From positions 62,001 through 126,000 of the forward strand of contig NZ_VZPJ01000012.1 of NCBI RefSeq assembly GCF_008801605.1: DNA of 64,000 nt. Direction: 5' to 3'. Source of the stretch: Pseudomonas brassicacearum subsp. brassicacearum. GTDB taxonomy: Bacteria; Pseudomonadota; Gammaproteobacteria; Pseudomonadales; Pseudomonadaceae. A program made the translations under genes and the position numbers. The notes under the pieces were generated by a model. It made no database searches. It was not told the origin of the DNA and was given only the letters and a program-made list of their open reading frames with translations. Position 1 is the stretch's first letter. Each line of letters starts with the position of its first letter. Positions 34,030 to 42,756 of the stretch are shown here, one piece after another.

Positions 34030-35157
34030 ATGACTAAGGCTACTAAGCAGATTTCCAAACTGTTTGCCGCTATGGTTCTGGCCGGGGTTGCCAGCCATTC
34101 GTTCGCCGCCGACACCATCAAGATCGGCATCGCCGGCCCAAAAACCGGCCCTGTAGCCCAATACGGCGACATGCAGTTCAGTGGCTCCAAAATGGCCATC
34201 GAACAGATCAACGCCAAGGGCGGCGTCAACGGCAAGCAACTCGTCGCCGTTGAATACGATGACGCCTGCGATCCAAAACAAGCGGTCGCGGTCGCGAACA
34301 AAGTCGTCAACGACGGCGTCAAGTTCGTGGTCGGCCACCTGTGCTCCAGCTCCACCCAGCCGGCTTCGGACATCTATGAAGACGAAGGCGTGGTCATGAT
34401 CACCCCGGCCGCTACCAGCCCGGACATCACCGCTCGCGGCTACAAGATGATCTTCCGCACCATCGGCCTGGACAGCGCCCAAGGCCCTGCGGCCGGCAAC
34501 TACATCGCCGACCACGTCAAGCCGAAGATCGTTGCGGTCCTGCACGACAAGCAGCAGTACGGTGAAGGCATCGCCAGCGCCGTGAAGAAAACCCTCGAAG
34601 GCAAAGGCGTCAAGGTTGCCGTCTTCGAAGGCGTGAACGCCGGCGACAAAGACTTCTCCTCGATGATCGCCAAGCTCAAGCAAGCCAACGTCGACTTCGT
34701 CTACTACGGCGGCTACCACCCGGAGCTGGGCCTGATCCTGCGTCAATCCCAGGAAAAAGGCCTGAAGGCCAAGTTCATGGGTCCGGAAGGCGTGGGTAAC
34801 GACTCCATCTCGCAAATCGCCAAGGACGCTTCCGAAGGCCTGCTGGTGACCCTGCCGAAATCCTTCGACCAGGATCCGGCCAACGTCGCCCTGGCTGACG
34901 CGTTCAAGGCCAAGAAAGAAGACCCGAGCGGTCCGTTCGTGTTCCCGTCCTACTCCGCTGTCCAGGTGATTGCCCAGGCCATCACCACAGCCAAGAGCGA
35001 AGACGCGGCCAAAGTGGCTGAAGCCATCCACGCCGGCACCTTCAAGACCCCAACCGGTGACCTGAGCTTCGACGCGAAGGGCGACCTGAAGGACTTCAAG
35101 TTCGTGGTCTACGAGTGGCACTTCGGCAAACCTAAAACCGAAGCTTCGCCTCAGTAA
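34030..35157 (+). CDS. braC: Branched-chain amino acid ABC transporter substrate-binding protein
   Basis: Periplasmic Leu/Ile/Val-binding protein of 375 aa. Signal peptide of about 26 residues (ISKLFAAMVLAGVASHSFA, then ADTIKIG). The mature protein has the type I periplasmic fold: GIAGPKTGPVAQYGDMQFSG, GKQLVAVEYDDACDPKQAVAVANK, with Cys in the first lobe and a second Cys in VVGHLCSSST, matching the BraC/LivJ disulfide pair. It is followed by a strong terminator at 35182, so high expression of the binding protein with partial readthrough to braDEFG is expected. Confidence 0.95.
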   Translation: MTKATKQISKLFAAMVLAGVASHSFAADTIKIGIAGPKTGPVAQYGDMQFSGSKMAIEQINAKGGVNGKQLVAVEYDDACDPKQAVAVANKVVNDGVKFVVGHLCSSSTQPASDIYEDEGVVMITPAATSPDITARGYKMIFRTIGLDSAQGPAAGNYIADHVKPKIVAVLHDKQQYGEGIASAVKKTLEGKGVKVAVFEGVNAGDKDFSSMIAKLKQANVDFVYYGGYHPELGLILRQSQEKGLKAKFMGPEGVGNDSISQIAKDASEGLLVTLPKSFDQDPANVALADAFKAKKEDPSGPFVFPSYSAVQVIAQAITTAKSEDAAKVAEAIHAGTFKTPTGDLSFDAKGDLKDFKFVVYEWHFGKPKTEASPQ

Positions 35158-35181
35158 GGCCTGGTCTGACTGACTGCCAAT

Positions 35182-35212
35182 AAAGCCCACGGCGTGCCGT
35201 GGGCTTTGTTTT
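35182..35212 (+). terminator. Rho-independent terminator after braC
   Basis: AAAGCCCACGGC-GT-GCCGTGGGCTTTGTTTT: a strong GC-rich stem with a T-rich tail, 25 bases past the braC stop. Leaky termination here would set the ratio of binding protein to membrane components. Confidence 0.9.
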
Positions 35213-35387
35213 AAATGTATTGGGCCGCGCTGGCGTGATCCGCCAGTCTCCCCACCTGAAAATCTCAAAACCGTCATCAGCGGTTCGCTGGCAAACCTCG
35301 TGTTCGAAGTGGATGCAGATCCACGGGACCCGGGCGGGAAAATGACTCCACCAGTGAAATGCGTATCAGGTTTTTAGGAGCGCTGTA

Positions 35388-36311
35388 ATGCCTGACATCT
35401 ATCACTTCTTCCAGCAGCTGGTTAACGGCCTGACCGTTGGCAGCACGTATGCCCTGATCGCCATCGGCTATACGATGGTTTACGGCATCATTGGAATGAT
35501 CAACTTCGCCCACGGCGAGGTGTACATGATCGGCTCCTACGTGGCGTTCATCGCCATCGCCGGGCTGAGCATGATGGGACTCGACAGTGTCCCGCTGTTG
35601 ATGACCGCGGCTTTCATCGCGAGCATCGTCGTCACCAGCTCCTATGGCTACAGCATCGAACGGATCGCCTACCGCCCCCTGCGCGGCAGCAACCGTCTGA
35701 TCCCGCTGATTTCCGCCATCGGCATGTCGATCTTCCTGCAGAACACGGTACTGCTTTCGCAAGACTCCAAGGACAAATCCATACCCAACCTGATTCCGGG
35801 CAACTTTGCCATCGGGCCAGGCGGGGCACATGAAGTGCTGATTTCCTACATGCAAATCGTGGTGTTCGTGGTGACCCTGGTCGCCATGCTCGGCCTGACG
35901 CTGTTCATCTCCCGTTCCCGCCTGGGCCGCGCCTGCCGCGCCTGTGCCGAGGACATCAAGATGGCCAACCTGCTGGGCATCAACACCAACAACATCATCG
36001 CCCTGACCTTCGTCATCGGTGCGGCCCTGGCGGCCATCGCCGCGGTGCTGTTGAGCATGCAATACGGCGTGATCAACCCCAACGCCGGCTTCCTCGTCGG
36101 CCTGAAAGCCTTCACCGCCGCGGTACTGGGCGGCATCGGCAGCATTCCCGGCGCGATGCTCGGCGGGCTGGTGCTGGGCGTGGCGGAAGCCTTTGGCGCC
36201 GACATCTTCGGCGACCAGTACAAGGACGTCGTGGCATTCGGCTTGTTGGTTCTGGTTCTGTTATTCCGGCCGACCGGCATCCTGGGCCGCCCGGAGGTTG
36301 AGAAAGTATGA
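35388..36311 (+). CDS. braD: Branched-chain amino acid ABC permease LivH/BraD
   Basis: Inner-membrane permease of 307 aa with about 8 hydrophobic helices. LivH pattern: QLVNGLTVGSTYALIAIGYTMVYG at the N-terminus, GMINFAHGEVYMIGSY (about 38-53), and the conserved RACAEDIKMANLLGINTN cytoplasmic loop (about 185-200) that couples to the ATPases. TTTTTAGGAGCG lies just before the ATG. Its stop overlaps the braE start by four bases. Confidence 0.95.
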   Translation: MPDIYHFFQQLVNGLTVGSTYALIAIGYTMVYGIIGMINFAHGEVYMIGSYVAFIAIAGLSMMGLDSVPLLMTAAFIASIVVTSSYGYSIERIAYRPLRGSNRLIPLISAIGMSIFLQNTVLLSQDSKDKSIPNLIPGNFAIGPGGAHEVLISYMQIVVFVVTLVAMLGLTLFISRSRLGRACRACAEDIKMANLLGINTNNIIALTFVIGAALAAIAAVLLSMQYGVINPNAGFLVGLKAFTAAVLGGIGSIPGAMLGGLVLGVAEAFGADIFGDQYKDVVAFGLLVLVLLFRPTGILGRPEVEKV

Positions 36312-37564
36312 CTAGGCATCTCAAATCGGCGCTCTTCAGCGCCCTGCTGGTCTGGGCCGTGGCCTACCCGGTACTGGGTCTTAAACTGACCATCGTCGGC
36401 ATCAACCTGGAAGTGCATGGCACCAGCCCGGCCATCCTGGCGACCATCGCCGTGTGTTCGCTGCTGATGTTCCTGCGGGTGCTGTTCAGCACGCAGATCA
36501 GCGCCATGTGGAAGTCGTCGCCCGGCCTGCCGGTGATCCCGGCCAAGGCCAGCAACTTCCTCACCCTGCCATCGACCCAGCGCTGGATCGTGCTGGGCCT
36601 GATCGTCGTGGCACTGGTCTGGCCGTTCTTCGGCTCCCGCGGCGCGGTGGACATCGCCACGCTGATCCTGATCTACGTGATGCTCGGCCTTGGCCTGAAC
36701 ATCGTGGTAGGCCTGGCCGGCCTGCTGGACCTGGGTTATGTCGGCTTTTACGCCGTCGGCGCCTACAGCTATGCGCTGCTGTCCCACTACTTCGGCCTGA
36801 GCTTCTGGATCTGCCTGCCGATCGCCGGGATGATGGCCGCCACCTTCGGTTTCCTGCTGGGGTTCCCGGTCCTGCGCTTGCGCGGTGACTACCTGGCCAT
36901 CGTGACCCTGGGTTTTGGCGAGATCATCCGTCTGTTCCTGCGCAACCTGACCGACATCACCGGTGGCCCGAACGGCATCAGCAACATCGAGAAACCGACG
37001 TTCTTCGGCCTGACCTTCGAACGTAAAGCCGCCGAAGGCCTGCAGACCTTCCACGAGTACTTCGGCCTGGAATACAACTCGATCAACAAGGTGATCTTCC
37101 TCTACCTGGTTGCCCTGTTGCTGGCCCTGGCCGCGCTGTTCGTCATCAACCGCCTGCTGCGCATGCCGATCGGCCGCGCCTGGGAGGCATTGCGTGAAGA
37201 CGAAATCGCCTGCCGTGCCCTGGGTCTCAACCCGACGATCATCAAGCTGTCGGCCTTCACCCTCGGTGCTGCGTTTGCCGGTTTTGCCGGCAGTTTCTTC
37301 GCCGCACGCCAGGGCCTGGTGACGCCGGAATCCTTCACCTTCATCGAGTCGGCGATCATCCTCGCCATCGTGGTGCTGGGCGGGATGGGCTCGCAGCTGG
37401 GCGTGATCCTGGCAGCCATCGTGATGATCCTGCTGCCCGAAATGATGCGTGAATTCAGCGAATACCGCATGTTGATGTTCGGCGCCTTGATGGTGCTGAT
37501 GATGATCTGGCGTCCTCAAGGTCTGCTTCCTATGCAACGCCCCCACATGGAGCTGCGCAAATGA
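36308..37564 (+). CDS. braE: Branched-chain amino acid ABC permease LivM/BraE
   Basis: Second permease of the transporter, 418 aa. An N-terminal extension of about 100 residues with extra helices precedes the LivM core (VMLGLGLNIVVGLAGLLDLGYVGFYAVGAY at about 120-150, GRAWEALREDEIACRALGLN coupling loop at about 290). This extended form is typical of Pseudomonas BraE. The ATG overlaps the braD stop, and its own stop overlaps braF by four bases, giving a fully coupled operon. Confidence 0.95.
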   Translation: MTRHLKSALFSALLVWAVAYPVLGLKLTIVGINLEVHGTSPAILATIAVCSLLMFLRVLFSTQISAMWKSSPGLPVIPAKASNFLTLPSTQRWIVLGLIVVALVWPFFGSRGAVDIATLILIYVMLGLGLNIVVGLAGLLDLGYVGFYAVGAYSYALLSHYFGLSFWICLPIAGMMAATFGFLLGFPVLRLRGDYLAIVTLGFGEIIRLFLRNLTDITGGPNGISNIEKPTFFGLTFERKAAEGLQTFHEYFGLEYNSINKVIFLYLVALLLALAALFVINRLLRMPIGRAWEALREDEIACRALGLNPTIIKLSAFTLGAAFAGFAGSFFAARQGLVTPESFTFIESAIILAIVVLGGMGSQLGVILAAIVMILLPEMMREFSEYRMLMFGALMVLMMIWRPQGLLPMQRPHMELRK

Positions 37565-38328
37565 GCCGCGAGATCCTGAAAGTTGAAAATTTAAGCATGC
37601 GCTTCGGCGGCTTGCTGGCGGTCAATGGCGTAGCCCTGACCGTGAAAGAGAAACAGGTCGTTGCGCTGATCGGGCCGAACGGCGCGGGCAAGACCACCGT
37701 GTTCAACTGCCTGACCGGCTTCTACCAGCCCACCGGTGGCACCATCGTGCTGGACGGCGAGCCGATCCAGGGCCTGCCCGGCCACCAGATCGCCCGCAAG
37801 GGTGTGGTGCGCACCTTCCAGAACGTGCGGCTGTTCAAGGACATGACGGCGGTCGAAAACCTGTTGATCGCCCAGCATCGTCACCTGAACACCAACTTCT
37901 TTGCCGGCCTGTTCAAGACCCCGGCGTTCCGCAAAAGCGAACGCGACGCCATGGAGTACGCCGAGTACTGGCTGGACAAGGTCAACCTCAAGGAATTCGC
38001 CAACCGTACCGCCGGGACCCTGGCCTACGGTCAGCAACGACGCCTGGAAATCGCCCGCTGCATGATGACCCGTCCGCGGATCCTCATGCTCGACGAGCCG
38101 GCCGCCGGCCTGAACCCCAAGGAAACCGAAGACCTGAAAGCGCTGATCGGCGTGCTGCGCGAGGAGCACAACGTCACTGTGCTGCTGATCGAGCACGACA
38201 TGAAGCTGGTCATGAGCATTTCCGACCACATCGTCGTGATCAACCAGGGCACCCCTCTGGCCAACGGCTCGCCGGAACAGATCCGCGACAATCCTGAAGT
38301 GATCAAAGCCTACCTGGGGGAAGCGTAA
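37561..38328 (+). CDS. braF: Branched-chain amino acid ABC ATP-binding protein LivG/BraF
   Basis: ATPase subunit of 255 aa on the cytoplasmic face. Walker A GPNGAGKTTVFNC (about 37-49), ABC signature LAYGQQRRLEIAR (about 155-167), Walker B ILMLDEPAAGLNP (about 176-188), and the H-loop HDM. The long insertion between Walker A and the signature (FFAGLFKTPAFRKSERDA) is the LivG mark. Coupled by overlap to braE and followed directly by braG. Confidence 0.96.
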   Translation: MSREILKVENLSMRFGGLLAVNGVALTVKEKQVVALIGPNGAGKTTVFNCLTGFYQPTGGTIVLDGEPIQGLPGHQIARKGVVRTFQNVRLFKDMTAVENLLIAQHRHLNTNFFAGLFKTPAFRKSERDAMEYAEYWLDKVNLKEFANRTAGTLAYGQQRRLEIARCMMTRPRILMLDEPAAGLNPKETEDLKALIGVLREEHNVTVLLIEHDMKLVMSISDHIVVINQGTPLANGSPEQIRDNPEVIKAYLGEA

Positions 38329-39030
38329 ATGCTGCAATTCGAAAACGTTTCCACCTTCTACGGCAAGATCCAGGCCTTGCACAGCGTCAACGTCGAAGTC
38401 CGCCAGGGCGAAATCGTGACGCTGATCGGTGCCAACGGCGCCGGCAAATCCACCCTGCTGATGACGCTCTGCGGTTCGCCCCAGGCCCACAGCGGCAGCA
38501 TCCGCTACATGGGTGAGGAACTGGTGGGCCAGGACTCGTCACGGATCATGCGCAAGAGCATCGCGGTGGTGCCGGAAGGTCGTCGGGTATTTGCCCGGCT
38601 GACCGTGGAAGAAAACCTCGCCATGGGCGGATTCTTCACTGACAAGGGCGACTATCAGGAACAAATGGACAAGGTCCTGCACCTTTTCCCACGCCTGAAA
38701 GAACGCTTTACCCAGCGCGGCGGCACCATGTCCGGCGGCGAACAGCAAATGCTCGCCATCGGCCGTGCGCTGATGAGCAAGCCCAAGCTGCTGCTGCTCG
38801 ACGAGCCTTCCCTGGGCCTGGCACCGATCATCATCCAGCAGATCTTCGACATCATCGAACAACTGCGCAAGGATGGCGTGACGGTGTTCCTGGTGGAGCA
38901 GAACGCCAACCAGGCGCTGAAAATCGCCGACCGGGCGTACGTGCTGGAGAACGGTCGCGTGGTGATGCAAGGCACCGGTGAAGCCCTGCTGACCGACCCG
39001 AAAGTGCGCGAGGCGTACCTGGGCGGTTGA
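38329..39030 (+). CDS. braG: Branched-chain amino acid ABC ATP-binding protein LivF/BraG
   Basis: Second ATPase, 233 aa. Walker A GANGAGKSTLLMTL (about 35-48), signature MSGGEQQMLAIGRAL (about 136-150), Walker B LLLLDEPSLGLAP (about 157-169). The short LivF form. Its ATG abuts the braF stop (TAAATG). A strong terminator follows, closing braDEFG. Confidence 0.96.
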   Translation: MLQFENVSTFYGKIQALHSVNVEVRQGEIVTLIGANGAGKSTLLMTLCGSPQAHSGSIRYMGEELVGQDSSRIMRKSIAVVPEGRRVFARLTVEENLAMGGFFTDKGDYQEQMDKVLHLFPRLKERFTQRGGTMSGGEQQMLAIGRALMSKPKLLLLDEPSLGLAPIIIQQIFDIIEQLRKDGVTVFLVEQNANQALKIADRAYVLENGRVVMQGTGEALLTDPKVREAYLGG

Positions 39031-39042
39031 GTCTGTCGCAGT

Positions 39043-39072
39043 AAAAAAACGGCCTTCGGGCCGTTTTTTTTT
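39043..39072 (+). terminator. Rho-independent terminator after braG
   Basis: AAAAAAACGGCC-TTCG-GGCCGTTTTTTTTT: short GC stem closed by a TTCG tetraloop with a long T-run, 12 bases after the stop. The A-run upstream makes it bidirectional in form. Confidence 0.95.
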
Positions 39073-39183
39073 GAGTAGACAAAAAAATCGAGAACCCGCT
39101 GTAACACTTCCCCATCCCCCTTCTCTAGTTCAGCAGACCGGCGCTAACGCCGGTTCATTTCCCTGAATGACTGGAGAATCATC

Positions 39184-39489
39184 ATGACTGCTTCGACCCG
39201 CACCCTGTCCGCCACCGCCCTGATCCTGGCCCTGGGTTCTGCCCTGAGCATGACAGCCGTCTCGACCGTCCACGCAGCCGACGCCAACATGGAAAAATGC
39301 TTCGGCGTTGCCCTCAAAGGCAAGAACGACTGCGCCGCCGGTGCCGGCACCACCTGCGCCGGTACATCAAAAATGGACTATCAGGGCAACTCCTGGAAAT
39401 CGGTACCCAAAGGCACTTGCACCACCATGGAAAGCAAAACCTCCCCAACTGGTTTCGGCCAGCTCGAAGCGTTCAAAGCCAAGTCCTGA
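39184..39489 (+). CDS. bufA: DUF2282 bufferin-type precursor peptide (BufA-like)
   Basis: Secreted Cys-containing precursor of 101 aa. A signal peptide (about residues 1-31, LSATALILALGSALSMTAV...VHA) is followed by a core with four Cys in the contexts EKCFG, NDCAA, TTCAG and GTCTT. This is the DUF2282 pattern of bufferins, ribosomally made peptides whose Cys residues are modified by DUF692/MNIO enzymes for binding copper or other metals. GGAG precedes the ATG. First gene of the four-gene set ending at 41615, with bufB 25 bases downstream. Metal identity cannot be read from the sequence. Confidence 0.88.
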   Translation: MTASTRTLSATALILALGSALSMTAVSTVHAADANMEKCFGVALKGKNDCAAGAGTTCAGTSKMDYQGNSWKSVPKGTCTTMESKTSPTGFGQLEAFKAKS

Positions 39490-39514
39490 TCGCATCTGCC
39501 TGAGGCCCGTCACC

Positions 39515-40384
39515 ATGTTGAATACCCCATCCCTCGCCACTGATAACCGGCTGCCGCCAAGGGCAGGGTTGGGGCTCAAGAGCGAGCATTTTCGTGAGGT
39601 GCTCCAGACCCAACCGGATCTGGGCTTTTTCGAAGTGCACGCGGAAAACTACATGGTGGCCGGCGGGCCGCTTCACCACTTCCTGGGGCGGATACGCGAA
39701 CAGTACCCGCTGTCGCTGCACGGCGTCGGCCTGTCGATCGGTGGGGAGGGGCCGCTGGATATCGCGCATTTGCAGCGCCTGGCCGCATTGATCGACCGCT
39801 ATCAGCCCCAATCCTTTTCCGAACACCTGGCCTGGTCCAGCCACGGCCCGGTGTTCCTCAATGACCTGCTCCCCCTGGCCTACGGCGAAGCGACCCTAGA
39901 CCGTGTCTGCGAACACGTCGACCAGGTGCAGTCCAGCCTCAAACGCACGCTCTTGCTGGAGAACCCGGCGACCTATCTGGCGTTCGAAGCCTCGACACTC
40001 GACGAGCCACACTTCATCAGCGAAGTGATCCGGCGCACCGGCTGCGGCCTGCTGCTGGATGTGAACAACGTTTACGTTTCGTGCATCAACCACCGCCGCG
40101 ATCCACTGGCCTACCTCAACGCCCTGCCGCTGCAAGCGACCGGCGAAATCCATCTGGCCGGTTTTGCCGAAGACACCGACAGCCTTGGCGAGCGTCTGTT
40201 GATAGACGACCACGGCGCGCCAATCGACAACGCAGTCTGGCAGCTGTACCTCAAGGTTCTGGCGCAGACCGGGCCGGTAGCCACCTTGATCGAGCGCGAC
40301 AACCACATCCCCCCATGGGAGGTGCTGCTGGCCGAAGCGCGCCAGGCCGATCAACTTTTAAATGCCGTTGGAGCCCGGTCATGA
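39515..40384 (+). CDS. bufB: DUF692 multinuclear non-heme iron oxidative enzyme (MNIO, BufB-like)
   Basis: Cytoplasmic enzyme of 289 aa in the DUF692 TIM-barrel family, known from related systems to oxidise precursor Cys to thiooxazole or related rings. Possible metal ligands fall in SLHGVGLSIGG (about 70), SEHLAWSSHG (about 104), LLENPATYL (about 148), LDVNNVYVSCINH (about 180), IHLAGF and LIERDNHIPPWEVL near the C-terminus. TGAGG precedes the ATG at 39515; the frame is open further upstream inside bufA but that is not the start. Its stop overlaps the next gene by four bases (ATGA). Confidence 0.9.
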   Translation: MLNTPSLATDNRLPPRAGLGLKSEHFREVLQTQPDLGFFEVHAENYMVAGGPLHHFLGRIREQYPLSLHGVGLSIGGEGPLDIAHLQRLAALIDRYQPQSFSEHLAWSSHGPVFLNDLLPLAYGEATLDRVCEHVDQVQSSLKRTLLLENPATYLAFEASTLDEPHFISEVIRRTGCGLLLDVNNVYVSCINHRRDPLAYLNALPLQATGEIHLAGFAEDTDSLGERLLIDDHGAPIDNAVWQLYLKVLAQTGPVATLIERDNHIPPWEVLLAEARQADQLLNAVGARS

Positions 40385-41139
40385 GCGACCAGCGCACATT
40401 CGCCGCCGCCCTGCTCGACCCGCGCAAGGCTTGTCCGCCCGGCCTGGTCAGCGCCAACGGCGCCGACCCGCAGAGCCGCTTCGCGGTGTACCGCAATAAC
40501 GTGCTCAGCTCATTGATCAACGCCCTGGCCGACAATTACCCGGTGGTGACGCAACTGGTGGGCGAGGAATTTTTCCGAGGCATGGCTGGGGTCTACGTCC
40601 AGTCGGCGCCACCGCGAAGCCCGGTGATGAGCAACTATGGGGATGATTTTGCCGGGTTCATCGAAGGCTTCGAACCCGCCGCCTGCGTACCGTATCTGGC
40701 GGACGTCGCCCGCCTGGAACGACTGCACCTGCAAGCCTGGCATGCCGCCGACGCCGAGCCCATGGCGCAAGAACGCATCGTCGAGGCGCTGTCATCCCCC
40801 ACGCTGACAAGGCACCTGAAGATCGGTCTGCACCCGTCACTGCGGCTGCTGCAATCGCCCTTCGCCGTGGTGACGATCTGGGCCGCCCATCAGCACGAGA
40901 CACCCGTACCGTTCGAGGCGTCTGCTGCACAAAACGCCTTGGTGCTGCGCGACGGCCTCGATGTGCAAGTGTTCGCGATCAATCACACGGCCCATGGGTT
41001 CATCAGCGCCCTGCAACAGGGGCGGTCCCTGACCGCCGCCATTGAAACCTCAATCGACCTCGACCTGGAACAGACCCTGGCGGGGCTCATTCGCCACAGA
41101 GCTATCACTCACCTCCTAGCTGGACAGGTATCCCCATGA
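40381..41139 (+). CDS. bufC: DUF2063-type partner protein (BufC-like)
   Basis: Protein of 252 aa with an N-terminal DUF2063 (putative DNA-binding) domain: QRTFAAALLDPRKACPPGL, then RFAVYRNNVLSSLINALADNYPVVTQLVGEEFFRGMA (about 33-70) and PYLADVARLERLHLQAWHA (about 102-120). In bufferin-type clusters this partner is thought to present the precursor to the MNIO enzyme; a DNA-binding role is not supported by the context. It starts inside the bufB stop and its own stop overlaps the DoxX gene by four bases, so the three are translationally coupled. Confidence 0.88.
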   Translation: MSDQRTFAAALLDPRKACPPGLVSANGADPQSRFAVYRNNVLSSLINALADNYPVVTQLVGEEFFRGMAGVYVQSAPPRSPVMSNYGDDFAGFIEGFEPAACVPYLADVARLERLHLQAWHAADAEPMAQERIVEALSSPTLTRHLKIGLHPSLRLLQSPFAVVTIWAAHQHETPVPFEASAAQNALVLRDGLDVQVFAINHTAHGFISALQQGRSLTAAIETSIDLDLEQTLAGLIRHRAITHLLAGQVSP

Positions 41140-41615
41140 ACACGCTGATTGCCGGTTCCATTCAATGGCTGGAGAAAATCCCCCACAGCCTGATCGCCTT
41201 CATCGCGCGATTCTCGATTGCCGCGGTGTTCTGGAAATCCGGCCAGACCAAAATCGAAGGCCTGGCCATCGACCTGTTCGACGGCACCTTCCAGATCGGT
41301 CTGCCGCGGCTGGCGGACTCGACCGTTCCCCTGTTCAAAAGCGAATACGCCCTGCCGTTGCTGTCACCGGAACTGGCTGCGCACCTGGCAGCCTCTGCCG
41401 AGCATGTGTTCCCGGTCCTGATCCTGTTTGGCCTGGCGACACGCTTTTCAGCGCTGGCCTTGCTGGGGATGACCTTGACCATCCAGCTGTTCGTCTACCC
41501 GGACGCCTACCCGACCCATGGCACCTGGGCAGCGGTCTTGCTTTACTTGATGGCGCGCGGGCCGGGGGTACTGTCCATCGACCACCTGATTGCCAGGCGT
41601 TACGCCCACGACTGA
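41136..41615 (+). CDS. DoxX family membrane protein (BufD-like), last gene of the bufferin operon
   Basis: Inner-membrane protein of 159 aa with four hydrophobic segments (about 17-35, 70-90, 92-112, 125-145). DoxX marks: RFSIAAVFWKSGQTKIEG near the N-terminus, AEHVFPVLILFGLATRFSALALLGMTLTIQLFVYPD, and the WAAVLLYLMARGPGVLSIDHLI end. DoxX proteins commonly accompany DUF2282/DUF692 genes. Its role may be in redox or heme/copper handling at the membrane; this is inference. Confidence 0.9.
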   Translation: MNTLIAGSIQWLEKIPHSLIAFIARFSIAAVFWKSGQTKIEGLAIDLFDGTFQIGLPRLADSTVPLFKSEYALPLLSPELAAHLAASAEHVFPVLILFGLATRFSALALLGMTLTIQLFVYPDAYPTHGTWAAVLLYLMARGPGVLSIDHLIARRYAHD

Positions 41616-41628
41616 ACACAGATCCCCT

Positions 41629-41719
41629 GTGGGAGCGAGCTTGCTCGCGATAGCGGCGGGTCAGCTTGCACAAATGCCGGATGTGCCACCGCCTTCGCGA
41701 GCAAGCTCGCTCCCACAGG
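41629..41719. repeat. REP pair after the bufferin operon
   Basis: TGTGGGAGCGAGCTTGCTCG...CGATAGCGG opposed to TTCGCGAGCAAGCTCGCTCC...CACAGG, between convergent transcription units. Confidence 0.88.
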
Positions 41720-41737
41720 GACTGTCCAATGGATGGA

Positions 41738-42652
41738 CTATCGCTGAAGCCGATCCAACGCCTCGCCGCTGCGCTTGAACCAGTCGATCAGATAGTCAGC
41801 CAGCACCTGGGTGCGCTTGGGCAATCCACCCTGGTACGGGTGCACCAGGTACATCGGCATGCGCCGGGTCTGGTAGTCGCGCAGCAGCCAGTGCAGGCGT
41901 CCGTCGGCCAACTCCTCATGCAGCAGGTACGACGGCAGCCGGGCGATTCCGGCGCCGGCCAAGGCGGCTTTTTTCAGCAGGCTGTAGTGGTTACTGGCGA
42001 ACGGCCCCGACACTCGGACCCGCAGCAGTTCGTGTTGCTGGTGGTAAAGCCATTCTTCCCGGCCGCTGTAGTGGCTGTTGAGCAGGCAGCGATGCTCAGC
42101 CAGGGCCTGAGGGGTCTCAGGTTCGCCATAGCGTTCCAGGTAGGCCGGGCTGGCGCAGGTCATTTCGTGCCACGCCAACAATGGCCGGGCCACCAGCCGC
42201 TCGTCGATGGCGGCGTCGGAACGGATCGCCAGATCGAAACCATCGCGGGTCAGGTCACGGTAACCGTTGTTGAGCTCCAGCTCGATCTGCACGTTGGGAT
42301 ACGTACGAGCGAACTCCATCAGCAAGCCTTCGAAGAACGTTTCGCCCAACGAAACCGGAACCGTCATACGCACCGGTCCGGAAATATCGTCCTTCAACCG
42401 GGCCAATGCCTGACGCGCCCTTTCTACCTGCACCAGCAGCGCCTGGGCCTGGGGCAGCAACGCCGCCCCTGCCGCCGTGAGGCTCAGGCGCCGCGTGGTG
42501 CGTTGCAGCAACACCACCGAAAACCGCCTCTCCAACAGACTGATGCGCTTGGACAACTGGCCCTTGCTGCAGCCTAACTGCTGGGCCGCCTGGGTGAAGC
42601 TGCCGGCCTCCATCAACACGGCGAACGCCGCCAGGTCATCCATTTCGCTCAT
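41738..42652 (-). CDS. LysR-family transcriptional regulator
   Basis: Regulator of 304 aa with an N-terminal winged helix (about residues 5-62, DLAAFAVLMEAGSFTQAAQQLGCSKGQLSKRISLLERR) and a C-terminal substrate-binding fold (about 90-300, with VRMTVPVSLGETFFEG and DLAIRSDAAIDERLVARPL). It belongs to the CrgA-like LysR branch by the LRLTAAG-like RLSLTAAGAALLPQAQ. The ATG at 42652 is preferred to 42703. It is divergent from the SDR gene at 42757, with about 100 bases between them, so it probably controls that gene and itself. Confidence 0.88.
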   Translation of the reverse strand: MSEMDDLAAFAVLMEAGSFTQAAQQLGCSKGQLSKRISLLERRFSVVLLQRTTRRLSLTAAGAALLPQAQALLVQVERARQALARLKDDISGPVRMTVPVSLGETFFEGLLMEFARTYPNVQIELELNNGYRDLTRDGFDLAIRSDAAIDERLVARPLLAWHEMTCASPAYLERYGEPETPQALAEHRCLLNSHYSGREEWLYHQQHELLRVRVSGPFASNHYSLLKKAALAGAGIARLPSYLLHEELADGRLHWLLRDYQTRRMPMYLVHPYQGGLPKRTQVLADYLIDWFKRSGEALDRLQR

Positions 42653-42756
42653 TGGATTGTTTCCAATTGAAAACCAAAGGTTGCCTATTAGCATGATTAT
42701 CAATGGAAAGAACCCCTCTAGACTGAAAACTCATTCACCCCATTGAGGAACAGCTC

